Shown in pieces: positions 1 through 8,732 of a DNA stretch of 28,214 nucleotides. Source of the stretch: Baffinella frigidus (lineage: Eukaryota; Cryptophyceae; Cryptomonadales; Baffinellaceae); assembly GCA_026770585.1 (NCBI GenBank), contig MU647536.1:28830-57043 (forward strand), given 5' to 3'. The translations under genes were made by a program, and so were the position numbers. The notes below the pieces were generated by a model, which saw nothing but the letters and a program-made list of their open reading frames with translations, had not been told where the DNA came from and ran no database searches. The stretch's first letter is position 1. Each line of letters starts with the position of its first letter.

Positions 1-1
1 T

Positions 2-3000
2 CCGACAGTATCAGACACTCCCACCCCATGTTTGGCCGGAACCTATGGCGGGCCATACGAGAGAATGACGAGCTCTGTTACATGTAGAACCTGTCGATTT
101 GGAAGATACTCGACTGAAGCATCGATATCATGTACAGCTTGTATTGCTGGCACGTATGCCGAAGAGTCTGGGCAGTCTTCGTGTGATTTATGTCCGACAG
201 GAACCTCTAGCGATAGGGTGGAGTCCACTAATTCCGCTTATTGTTATGCCTGCAGCGCGGGAAAGTATGGTGATTCAACTGGAATGACTGCATGCACTCC
301 GTGCGTTGCTGGAACATCTAGCTATACCTCGGGAGCAAACTCTTCCGATACATGTACTACCTGTCTGGCAGGCGAGTATAGCCCTGCAGGAGTCGCTACT
401 TGTCGCGGATGCCCGAGAGGAACGTATAGCCCCGCGGTGGGAGCAGGTTCTATCGACACATGTACCAGCTGTCCGGCGGGTACGTATGATCCACATGGGT
501 CAAGACCTTCAATCAGCTGGTGTACAGCTTGTCTAGCGGGCACGTACAGCGCTTCGGGGGCAGCTTCGTGTCTCTCATGTCAGACAGGAACGTATAGCTC
601 CGCTGTGTCAGCAACTTCTATCGACACGTGTACCAGCTGTCCAGCAGGGACGTACAGCGCTACTGTGGGAGCAACCTCAAACGGCGCATGTACCACCTGT
701 CTGGCAGGTACGTACAGTGATGCGGGAGCAACTATTTGTCAATCATGTCCGACTGGGACGTATAGCACCGAGGTGGGAGCAACCACTCCCGGTACATGTA
801 CGCAGTGTGTGCTGAACACGTACAACCCTTCAGCAGGGTCGACCAGCTGTCTCTCTTGTGGACCCGATAGAATTACCATTATGCCAGCATCCCCCAGTCA
901 GGGACAATGCATTCTGTTCTGTGTGAAAGGCGAAGGGTTTGACGAAAACAGTGACACGTGTGTTCCGTGTGTAGCCGGGACGTATAGCGACACATACGAT
1001 CATTCTGTATGCCATATGTGTCTAGCAAACACATACGCACCGGGGGAAGCACGGACACAGACGTGTATGGCATGTACGGCGAATAGTTTCTCAGTGCCTG
1101 GTAGCAGCGCCTGCACGTGTTCTGCGGGTTTCCTTGATTCTGGCGATGGTACTTGCACCGCTTGCGTCGCGGGCACATACAAAGAAAACTACGGGAGCGC
1201 CTGTATACCATGTGCTGTTGACACGTATTCGATCACTGTTGCGGCAACGTCACATGAGACTTGCCAAACTTGTCCATTGAACGCCGGTTCGCCGTCGTCG
1301 AGTAAGGAACTTGTGGATTGTATGTGTAACATGGGTTACGAGGGGCCGCTCGGTGGTCCGTGCATATTATGCAAGGGCGGGAGCTGGTGTTCGAGAGGCT
1401 TGAGATACGTATGCCCTGTTTTCTCATCATCGTTGGCAGGGAGCATCGAACTTATTGACTGCATATGTGAGCCCGGCTTCGTTGGACCAAACGGTGGACC
1501 GTGCCAGTCGTGCACTGCGGATGAGTACTGTCCGGGAGGGACCGAGCGCTTCATGTGTGTGGACACCACGAGTTCCCTACCAGCAAGTTCGTCTTCACTT
1601 GACTGTATCTGTGACGGTGGGTACCAGGGGGACGCTGGTGGCCCTTGCACTTTATGCCCCACTAACACATACTGTGGTAGTGGAATTCTGAGCGCGTGTC
1701 CTATACACGCACTTTCGAGTTCAGGGAGCGACGAGCTAGTGGACTGCATCTGTAAGCAAGGATATTACGGAAATAATGGGGACGCGTGTGTCATGTGCAC
1801 AGCCAACTCATTTTGCACTGGCGGGAGTTCGATCATGAGCTGTCCACCACACTCTGAAACATTCAGTGGGAGCAACACGTCTATGGATTGCACTTGCATG
1901 GCGGGTTGGTATGGCCAACCGGGTGGAGAGTGCACAGAATGTGAGCCTGGATCATGGTGTCATGCTGGAGTCAAGACAAGCTGTCCGAACTATAGCAACA
2001 CAGATAATGGTGCTGACATGCTCACAGACTGCGTCTGCTTACCGGGATTCAAGGGGTTGAACGGTGCCATCTGTTCTGTTTGTACGGCCGACACGTGGTG
2101 TCTAAAAGGGGTCATAACGCACTGTACTGCTAATTTTAACTCACTTGCTCAGAGTAGCGTTGCGACCGCCTGCATATGTGCAACAGGCTACACCCGCAGC
2201 GGTAATGGTATGTGCACCGCATGTGCTGCTGGTACATACAAGAACAAAACAGGAGACGTATCCTGTACTGCCTGTGGTGCCGACAAATATTCTGTTTTGG
2301 TGGGTGCGATATCAAGAGACAATTGCTCTCACTGTCCGGTCAACACGTTGTCTGCGTATGCAAGCAACGAGCTGACAGACTGTATTTGTCTCAGTGGGTA
2401 CATCGGAGACAATGGCATGGCGTGCACGCCTTGCCCTATGGGTACACACAAAGAGAAATATGGGACTGGTGTCTGTATACCATGCGAAGTTGACACATAT
2501 TCGAATGCCACCGCTGCCAACTCATCACACACGTGCCTGCTCTGTCCAGGTAACACGTTTTCTGCTACTGCCTCCACCGATCTGACGAACTGTATATGCC
2601 AGACTGGGTACATCGGAAACAACGGAACCGCGTGCACCGCTTGCGCTGCAGGGACTCACAAGAACACAACAGGGTCTGGTGTGTGCACATACTGCAATGT
2701 TGGGACCTACTCTACAACCGTCGCTGCTAAATCATCAGAGACTTGCCTGGTCTGTCCGTGGAACACCAGCTACTCAGATCTTGGTAGTAACGAGTTCACA
2801 GACTGTACATTTCCCTCTGTCCACACACCGGCTGTATACACCACCGCCAAAGCAGCTGTGACATTCGAAGCGACTCTGGCTATGAATGTCTCCGAGTTTA
2901 ACACATTCAAACGCAACATGTACGTGTCTGGTGTAGCATTTGCAGTCCGTGTCGCAGAAAGTACTGTGGAAATCACATCAGTCAGAGAACAGATTATGCG

Positions 3001-3433
3001 TCGGCGACTCCTCTCTACGTATACCACCGATGACATCAAAGTGGTCGTGGCAACGACTATCACCGTCTCAGCTGCCGATGCGGAAAAGGTGGTCGCAGCC
3101 ACCACGTCTGAGAACCTCAACCGCGTTCTCATCCACTCAGGCATATTGGTCGGGTATGTGTCCCTGGGACGAGTGGTTACCCAATCTACACTATGGATAC
3201 TTATCATATCCATTGTTGCCGGCTCCATGTTGGTGGTGACATGGGGTGTGGCTGTATGGCTATCATGCTGGGCGTGGTTTGGGAAAAAAGGCGTCGATGG
3301 TACAACTGCTAGAGATGCAACTGCTAGAGTTACCCCCACAACATTGATTCAAAAGAGTGTGGGTATCACGACACATGGTTTCATGCAACACATGCACGGC
3401 AGTTACCGTCCAGTCAGTGGGTATGAAGACTGA
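2..3433 (+). CDS. Cys-rich receptor-like type I membrane protein, 5'-truncated by the window edge
   Basis: The frame is open from the first bases and reads straight into a repeat ending CLAGTY, so the true start lies upstream. TTG at 32 is not a start. About 930 residues are Cys-rich modules of the pattern C..C.(A/P)GTYS...C, the ephrin-receptor-like/GCC2-GCC3 type common in protist surface proteins. Then come a Cys-poor SEA-like juxtamembrane domain (about 2830-3170) containing an RRRLLS basic site, one membrane helix (about 3185-3270) and a cytoplasmic tail of about 55 residues ending in SYRPVSGYED. An AATAAA follows at 3472. It is paralogous to the next gene, and the tail is the best conserved part. 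The likely place is the virion envelope or infected-cell surface. The ligand is unknown. The fold calls rest on Cys spacing, not on a search. Confidence 0.85.
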   Translation, partial: PTVSDTPTPCLAGTYGGPYERMTSSVTCRTCRFGRYSTEASISCTACIAGTYAEESGQSSCDLCPTGTSSDRVESTNSAYCYACSAGKYGDSTGMTACTPCVAGTSSYTSGANSSDTCTTCLAGEYSPAGVATCRGCPRGTYSPAVGAGSIDTCTSCPAGTYDPHGSRPSISWCTACLAGTYSASGAASCLSCQTGTYSSAVSATSIDTCTSCPAGTYSATVGATSNGACTTCLAGTYSDAGATICQSCPTGTYSTEVGATTPGTCTQCVLNTYNPSAGSTSCLSCGPDRITIMPASPSQGQCILFCVKGEGFDENSDTCVPCVAGTYSDTYDHSVCHMCLANTYAPGEARTQTCMACTANSFSVPGSSACTCSAGFLDSGDGTCTACVAGTYKENYGSACIPCAVDTYSITVAATSHETCQTCPLNAGSPSSSKELVDCMCNMGYEGPLGGPCILCKGGSWCSRGLRYVCPVFSSSLAGSIELIDCICEPGFVGPNGGPCQSCTADEYCPGGTERFMCVDTTSSLPASSSSLDCICDGGYQGDAGGPCTLCPTNTYCGSGILSACPIHALSSSGSDELVDCICKQGYYGNNGDACVMCTANSFCTGGSSIMSCPPHSETFSGSNTSMDCTCMAGWYGQPGGECTECEPGSWCHAGVKTSCPNYSNTDNGADMLTDCVCLPGFKGLNGAICSVCTADTWCLKGVITHCTANFNSLAQSSVATACICATGYTRSGNGMCTACAAGTYKNKTGDVSCTACGADKYSVLVGAISRDNCSHCPVNTLSAYASNELTDCICLSGYIGDNGMACTPCPMGTHKEKYGTGVCIPCEVDTYSNATAANSSHTCLLCPGNTFSATASTDLTNCICQTGYIGNNGTACTACAAGTHKNTTGSGVCTYCNVGTYSTTVAAKSSETCLVCPWNTSYSDLGSNEFTDCTFPSVHTPAVYTTAKAAVTFEATLAMNVSEFNTFKRNMYVSGVAFAVRVAESTVEITSVREQIMRRRLLSTYTTDDIKVVVATTITVSAADAEKVVAATTSENLNRVLIHSGILVGYVSLGRVVTQSTLWILIISIVAGSMLVVTWGVAVWLSCWAWFGKKGVDGTTARDATARVTPTTLIQKSVGITTHGFMQHMHGSYRPVSGYED

Positions 3434-3471
3434 GACCCTGTAGTTGAGCATGGAACAAATCATAGATTATT

Positions 3472-3477
3472 AATAAA
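3472..3477 (+). terminator. AATAAA poly(A) signal of the first Cys-rich gene
   Basis: AATAAA lies 39 bases after the stop of the first gene, just before the promoter region of the second paralogue. Confidence 0.7.
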
Positions 3478-3506
3478 GATTCACAGATGTTCTCAATAAC
3501 ACAAGC

Positions 3507-3523
3507 GCATGCTTAGTGCATGC
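3507..3523. promoter_or_regulatory. Paired GCATGC palindromes upstream of the second Cys-rich gene
   Basis: Two GCATGC palindromes are separated by five bases in the 130-nt spacer between the paralogues. A weak TATTTGG box follows at about 3530-3536 and an ATG at 3565. The symmetric arrangement suggests a dimeric protein-binding site; this is inference. Confidence 0.3.
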
Positions 3524-3564
3524 ATTGGTATTTGGTGTGTTCTACATCAACCACAAAGGTATGT

Positions 3565-4743
3565 ATGACGATGAAAACGAATGGAAACATCATCACCGTC
3601 CTTATATTTTTGTTTAATTTTTTTCGTTGCGCATACACCCAATCCTGTACGGACGGCAAAGCGTGGTATAATCCCTGGTCTGGATCTGCATTCGTGCCTG
3701 GTCAGTATACCCCTGGGGATCGCGCCAAAAACATGTGTGTATGTAACACGGGGTATGAGCCTGCACAATCGAATGAGTGGGTGGATGGATTAGCAACGGT
3801 GTGCACCGCGTGCACTGCGGGGACGTACTCGCAATCATCGGCCAATGGTTATTGCATTTCGTGCGCGGCTAATACTTGGAGCCCTGTGGGTGCTTCCAAA
3901 TCAGCAAACGATTGCAGGGCCTGTCCGGTCGGCCATACTTCAGAGATGGGCAGTGCCTGGTGTGATTGTGGAATTGGCTACGGTGGTAACATGTGCGCAC
4001 AGTGTCCTCCAGGGACATCCAAAAACGTGACCGGTAATTATGCATGCACCCCGTGCTCCGTCAACACCTACTCCTTGGCATCGCAGGCGACGTGTACGGA
4101 CTGTCCGGGCACCTCCGTTTCAGATATACGCAGCAGCCAGTGTACTTGCGACGCTGGCTACACTGGTGTAGCATGTGATGCGTGTGCTGCTGGTACATAC
4201 AAAAGTGAGATTGGGTTTCAGACCTGCAACGCATGCCCTGTCAACACGTTCTCTACGGCGGTAGCACAGACTGAAGTCGGGTCGTGTATTGCCTTTTCGG
4301 ATCATTCCTTCTCTGCGGCTGGTGAAACTTTCTGCACGTGTGTCGCGGGGAGTGAAGATGTGGCAGGCTGTGAATGCGACGCTGGCTACAGTGGTATATC
4401 ATGTAATGCGTGTGTTGTTGGGACTTACAAAAGCGTGACCGGTTCTACCAACTGTACTGCGTGTCCCGTCAACACGTACTCAGTGGCAGCGCAGGCGACG
4501 TGTATGGCCTGCCCGGGCCACACAGGTTCAGTGATGGGCAGCAGCCAGTGTACTTGCGACGCTGGCTACTCTGGTATAGCATGTGATGCGTGCGCTGCTG
4601 GTACATACAAAAACGAGGCCGGTTCTACCAACTGTACTGCGTGTCCCGTCAACACATTCTCAGTGGTGGTAGCACAGACTCAGCTTGAGTCTTGTGTTAC
4701 CTGTCCGGACAGCACAGTGTCAGAGATGGCTAGCAGCTTGTGA
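3565..4743 (+). CDS. Cys-rich receptor-like protein, N-terminal part, ended by in-frame TGA
   Basis: An upstream ATG at 3520 is in frame. ATG 3565 is preferred because the peptide then starts with a clean signal sequence (MTMKTNGN, a hydrophobic IITVLIFLFNFF core, and cleavage near AYTQ). About 365 residues of Cys-rich modules follow (GTYS, CPVNTYS, CTCDAGY). The frame stops at TGA 4741-4743, but the same frame stays open and continues the Cys pattern into the next entry. The TGA sits where neighbouring modules have a Cys (GSSQC, GSSSC and here ASSL-stop). Either this is a secreted truncated product, or it is the first half of a gene broken by a nonsense change, a sequencing error or recoding. 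Confidence 0.75.
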   Translation: MTMKTNGNIITVLIFLFNFFRCAYTQSCTDGKAWYNPWSGSAFVPGQYTPGDRAKNMCVCNTGYEPAQSNEWVDGLATVCTACTAGTYSQSSANGYCISCAANTWSPVGASKSANDCRACPVGHTSEMGSAWCDCGIGYGGNMCAQCPPGTSKNVTGNYACTPCSVNTYSLASQATCTDCPGTSVSDIRSSQCTCDAGYTGVACDACAAGTYKSEIGFQTCNACPVNTFSTAVAQTEVGSCIAFSDHSFSAAGETFCTCVAGSEDVAGCECDAGYSGISCNACVVGTYKSVTGSTNCTACPVNTYSVAAQATCMACPGHTGSVMGSSQCTCDAGYSGIACDACAAGTYKNEAGSTNCTACPVNTFSVVVAQTQLESCVTCPDSTVSEMASSL

Positions 4744-4776
4744 ACTGTCTGTCCGCTCCACTCCGTTCGAGCTGAC

Positions 4777-7707
4777 ATGGGCAATACCTCGTGTAAGACC
4801 GTTTGTGACATCCCGCAGTCGAATGACGCGTTCCTACAGCTGTTGGTGACCAAACCCCCGGTCGGTATCAATATCTTCTCGCAGTACAAATTCGGCGTGG
4901 TACCCGACGCGCGCGGGTTTGCATATGACGTCGTGATCGGTGCCGATCCTGATAACATCAACCCAGGATCATTTCCATATAATGGGAGCTCTGTCTTCAA
5001 TCATGTCGATGGGGATCTGGTGGCTACAATGACACAAACAGGTACGTCATGCTGTGATGACGTTTGGACCATTGCGTATTCATCTCTGCTTCATGAGGGC
5101 TCGACTGATTATCCTCACCACGTATTCTCCAAAGATTTTGATCAAGATCTTGGTCCGTTTGCGCGGTGGGGTGCGGCTCAATATGACTTCGGAGTGTATG
5201 TCAAAAATTCATACCTAGAACCGGATTACAAAGGAGATTGGATAACCTTCACATCAAACACGTGTTTCAGTATGACGTCATCCCAGATTGTGCCAGATAG
5301 AACAGGTTGGAATCAATATGCCCCTGTTCTGTATCGAATATACGCACGTAATAATCTCACAGAACATTGGACCGTTGTGTTTGACATGCAACAGCCATAT
5401 ACACTTATTCCTCAAGAAATCAGTCTCGGTCTCGGTGGTGCTTGTTACACGCAGTATGGTTTGGTCGTGCACTCTGTGAACACCAAGGAGTTCGTGAGCA
5501 TAGGAGAATGGAAAATTATGGGGACATATGTAAAAAACCCACCTAAAGTCGTGACGAAAACGGCGGGGAGTTTCAACGCGGCGAACCCGGTCACTGCGGT
5601 GCACGGCACGGTGGGTACTATTTGGACTTGGCCGACACTGGCTGCCACACACACTGCATGTTGGACCTTGCTATACAAAAATACGAGTACTCTGGTAACG
5701 ACTGACTGGACAATCGCATGCTTCACGAACATGATTGCGGGTGTCACTGGTGATGTCATTGACCAGGTGGATAGCGGTGGGGATGCTGCATCCATATACG
5801 AGATAATGCCTGGCCGTGAATATACCATTCATTCAACATATACATGGGATATGGCGCTCACCAACACAGAGATGAAGGTTGTCACGGCTGGCATCCGTAA
5901 GGAGCTCGGTGGAATACCCCTGTCACAGACGGAAGCCGTGATACCTGTCTCTAACCTTAGTGTCTATCAACTGCAGCTGTTGGATTCCATTGCCGTGGTC
6001 CCTCTGCATCTAGCGGCGTACTGTCTGGTGTGTCCGCTTGGGTTCTGGGTTGGGGTGGATGGTGATTGCCATCCCTGCCAAGCTGGCACTTACTCAGACA
6101 AGGTCGGTTCTACAGAATGCACTGAGTGTCCTGCCAACACATTCTCGACGCTGGTTGCACAGACTCATCTTTTGTCTTGTGTGGCATGTCCTCCCGAAAG
6201 AACTTCAGGGATGGGCAGCTCCTCTTGTAAGTGCCATCCTGGCTATGGTGGTGACGGGTGTGATGCATGTGCTGCCGGTACGTACAAAAACGAGACTGGT
6301 TCTGCGACCTGTGCATCATGTGGGGTCGATACCTACTCAACAACAGTTGCCGCAACGTCAAGGGATACTTGCCAAACTTGCCCGTTGCACATGGTCTCGA
6401 TTGGTGGGAGTGACACCCTCACAGACTGTATGTGTAAAAAGGGGTACTTCGGTGAAAACGGACAAGAGTGTTGGATGTGTATTGCCAACAAGTGGTGTGG
6501 GGGTGGGCTCTTCTACTACAGCTGTCCTTTGAACTCCATTTCAATTGCTGGGGCCGACTCGCCTCTGGATTGCACTTGTAGACCGGGATGGTATGGTCCA
6601 CAGGGTGGAGAGTGCTCAGAATGCGAACCTGGATCATGGTGTCATAATGGAGTCAAGACAAGCTGTCCAATCTATAGCAACACAGGAAATGGTGCGGACA
6701 AGCTCACAGACTGTGTCTGTTTACCAGGATTCAAGGGGGTGAACGGTGCCACGTGTACTGCTTGCACGGCCGGTACATGGTGTCTATCAGGCGTCCTGGG
6801 TACATGTGGAGCTAATTCTAACTCACCTGCTCAGAGTAGCGTGGCGACTGCATGTATATGTGATACAGGCTACACTGGTAGCAACGGTGGCATATGTACC
6901 GCTTGCGATGCTGGTACCTACAAGAACTTTTCAGGGGATGGTGTGTGTACATACTGTGATGTTGGTACTTACTCTGTAGCCACCGCTGCTAACACATCAG
7001 AGACCTGCCTGCTTTGTCCCGACGACAACAAGTACTCTGAGGCTGGAAGTAACGAGTTCACAGACTGCACTACGCTCCTTATGTCCACACCACCTGTTTA
7101 CACCTCTCTCAAAGCAACAATCACGTTCGAAGCGAGCCTGTCTATGCATATCTCCGAGTTCACCCCATACAGACGCAAATTGTACGTGTCTGGTGTGGCG
7201 GATGCACTCGGTACTGCAGAATCGGCGGTACAAATCACGTCAGTCACACAACAGCTGCTGATGCGTCGGCGACTTCTCACTTCTACGATCAATGGCTCCA
7301 TCACGGTGGTGGAAACAACTGTCGTTGTGAAACTTGAAGACGTGCAACGCGTTGGAACATACACTACAGCTGAAAACCTCAACCGTGCTCTCAGGACCAC
7401 GGGAATATCCGTTCTGTCGGTGTCTGAGACCACATTGGTCACCCAATCTACGCTATGGATAGTTATCATGTCCATTATTACCGGCTTCATGTTGGTAATG
7501 TCATGCGGTGTGGCTATATGGCTATCATGCTGGGCGTTGGTTGGAAAAAAAGGCGTCGATGGTACAACTGCTAGAGATACAACTGCTATAGATACCGCCA
7601 CTTTGATTCAAAAGAGTGGGGGTAACGAAGGACATCTCCTCACGACAGACAGTTTCATGCAACACATGCACAGCAGTTACCGTCCAGTCAGTGGGTATGC
7701 AGACTGA
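4777..7707 (+). CDS. Cys-rich receptor-like type I membrane protein, C-terminal part
   Basis: This is the in-frame continuation after the TGA at 4741. The ATG at 4777 is only the first Met and lies inside a Cys module, so it is unlikely to be a natural start, and there is no signal peptide. Counting from it, residues 1-410 are a globular, Trp/Tyr-rich, possibly beta-rich region that I saw no counterpart of in the first paralogue. Residues 418-765 are Cys-rich modules, 770-885 an SEA-like domain with RRRLLTS, 890-918 a membrane helix and 919-976 the tail ending SYRPVSGYAD. The last 500 residues are closely similar to the first gene, and similarity continues past the stop (TGAGACCCT). The end overlaps the convergent gene. 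Function is inferred as a surface or envelope protein. Confidence 0.8.
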   Translation: MGNTSCKTVCDIPQSNDAFLQLLVTKPPVGINIFSQYKFGVVPDARGFAYDVVIGADPDNINPGSFPYNGSSVFNHVDGDLVATMTQTGTSCCDDVWTIAYSSLLHEGSTDYPHHVFSKDFDQDLGPFARWGAAQYDFGVYVKNSYLEPDYKGDWITFTSNTCFSMTSSQIVPDRTGWNQYAPVLYRIYARNNLTEHWTVVFDMQQPYTLIPQEISLGLGGACYTQYGLVVHSVNTKEFVSIGEWKIMGTYVKNPPKVVTKTAGSFNAANPVTAVHGTVGTIWTWPTLAATHTACWTLLYKNTSTLVTTDWTIACFTNMIAGVTGDVIDQVDSGGDAASIYEIMPGREYTIHSTYTWDMALTNTEMKVVTAGIRKELGGIPLSQTEAVIPVSNLSVYQLQLLDSIAVVPLHLAAYCLVCPLGFWVGVDGDCHPCQAGTYSDKVGSTECTECPANTFSTLVAQTHLLSCVACPPERTSGMGSSSCKCHPGYGGDGCDACAAGTYKNETGSATCASCGVDTYSTTVAATSRDTCQTCPLHMVSIGGSDTLTDCMCKKGYFGENGQECWMCIANKWCGGGLFYYSCPLNSISIAGADSPLDCTCRPGWYGPQGGECSECEPGSWCHNGVKTSCPIYSNTGNGADKLTDCVCLPGFKGVNGATCTACTAGTWCLSGVLGTCGANSNSPAQSSVATACICDTGYTGSNGGICTACDAGTYKNFSGDGVCTYCDVGTYSVATAANTSETCLLCPDDNKYSEAGSNEFTDCTTLLMSTPPVYTSLKATITFEASLSMHISEFTPYRRKLYVSGVADALGTAESAVQITSVTQQLLMRRRLLTSTINGSITVVETTVVVKLEDVQRVGTYTTAENLNRALRTTGISVLSVSETTLVTQSTLWIVIMSIITGFMLVMSCGVAIWLSCWALVGKKGVDGTTARDTTAIDTATLIQKSGGNEGHLLTTDSFMQHMHSSYRPVSGYAD

Positions 7708-8648
7708 GACCCTCTAGTGCGGTCGTCATTGACCGTTGAGCCTGGAAAAGGATCTGCCCTAACTGGTTTTTCATGTTGGTCGTTGTCGAGCTCGCGCAGT
7801 TTGTAGTAGGTCCAGTCGTATACGTAGATACTGCGGTCTATATCATATACTTGCTTGATATCAGAAATAATCTGTTTGGCATTGCTCGACATAAATTGTG
7901 ACCATGCAGACTTGCTGCGGATCATATCAGACTGAATCTGGTTCAATCGACGTGTGGTGCATGCTGAACCCTCCTGTAGACATAGACCGTAGCGTAGGAT
8001 GCATCCAGCGGTCCGACAAAAGTGGTTTCGAGTGATTGGTAACCGTCTCAAGATGCGTACCATGCGCCGTATTTTGTCATCGTGTTCTATGAAAGAGTCT
8101 CGGCCTGGATTTGCTTGTGTAACCTTCGGGTCGTTCATCATACTCAATTCGCGATATGAATCCAGTAGATCCATCACGATCCCTGTCATAGATTCGACAG
8201 CACCAGGTGAGATTGACTGCACGCGCATAGCATTTTGAAATCTGCGGAATTCTTTCAACAGATCAGTGATCTGACTCACACGCTGACTGTATGAATTTGT
8301 AGTACTTCCTTGGCGTGCCCCGCCCAGCAGTTCCACATATTGGTTCATTGATTGGGTGTCTTTGTCGACACGATCCCATGCGACCTCCATAAGGCGCCGT
8401 TCGTCTGCTTTGTCAAACCAATCACCACTTCCTTCACATGTCACCCACACAACTTTCGGTTGGATGTTTGCGGATCCTGCAATCATGTTTGCACATTCCT
8501 GGTCTAACATGCGTGCATGCTGTGATAGGGTTGCATCATCTATTTGTGCGCTATGCTGATGTATAGTGGTACGCTGGCCAAATCCTAGATGTGCAATGTT
8601 TAGCCTGTTTGACCCTAGTTGTACCGGATACACGTCTTTGGAAGTCAT
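7677..8648 (-). CDS. Hypothetical protein, 323 aa, mostly helical
   Basis: ATG at 8648 is chosen; an in-frame TTG lies one codon upstream. The product begins MTSKDVYPVQ. It has long helical stretches without membrane segments, a Cys-containing middle (HFCRTAGCILRYGLC) and a basic, Asp-rich C-terminus ending YPLTGR. I do not recognise the family. A minus-strand TATAAAAA at 8687-8694 is well placed. The last ten codons overlap the C-terminal codons of the convergent Cys-rich gene on the other strand, so this C-terminus is read antisense to the duplicated receptor gene. It is divergent from the 8733 gene, with which it shares a compact promoter. Confidence 0.75.
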   Translation of the reverse strand: MTSKDVYPVQLGSNRLNIAHLGFGQRTTIHQHSAQIDDATLSQHARMLDQECANMIAGSANIQPKVVWVTCEGSGDWFDKADERRLMEVAWDRVDKDTQSMNQYVELLGGARQGSTTNSYSQRVSQITDLLKEFRRFQNAMRVQSISPGAVESMTGIVMDLLDSYRELSMMNDPKVTQANPGRDSFIEHDDKIRRMVRILRRLPITRNHFCRTAGCILRYGLCLQEGSACTTRRLNQIQSDMIRSKSAWSQFMSSNAKQIISDIKQVYDIDRSIYVYDWTYYKLRELDNDQHEKPVRADPFPGSTVNDDRTRGSQSAYPLTGR

Positions 8649-8669
8649 CAACAGTATTGTGAACTAGTG

Positions 8670-8694
8670 TATTTAAGTACACACCGTTTTTATA
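8670..8694. promoter_or_regulatory. Compact bidirectional core promoter
   Basis: TATTTAAG (8670-8677, plus) points to the 8733 gene and TATAAAAA (8694 to 8687, minus) to the 8648 gene. The boxes are only about 10 bases apart and sit back to back, so the two preinitiation complexes would compete for the same DNA. Confidence 0.6.
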
Positions 8695-8705
8695 CGATCA
8701 CATTC

Positions 8706-8724
8706 GACGGCACACAAAGCCGTC
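8706..8724 (+). other. Hairpin in the 5' leader of the 8733 gene
   Basis: A perfect 6-bp stem GACGGC/GCCGTC with loop ACACAAA ends 8 bases before the ATG at 8733. It would lie in the mRNA leader and could affect initiation. Confidence 0.4.
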
Positions 8725-8732
8725 TACTCGTC

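Noticed and set aside
2770-3339. Minus-strand open frame of 189 codons, with a similar one at 7098-7601
   Set aside because: Both are antisense to the same conserved SEA-like/membrane part of the paralogues. Their similarity follows from the duplication and no promoter is visible.
4741-4878. An in-frame intron removing the TGA in the second receptor gene (donor GTGTCAGAG, acceptor CCGCAG)
   Set aside because: Possible by signals (102 nt, phase 0), but the removed part keeps the Cys-module pattern, so it looks coding.
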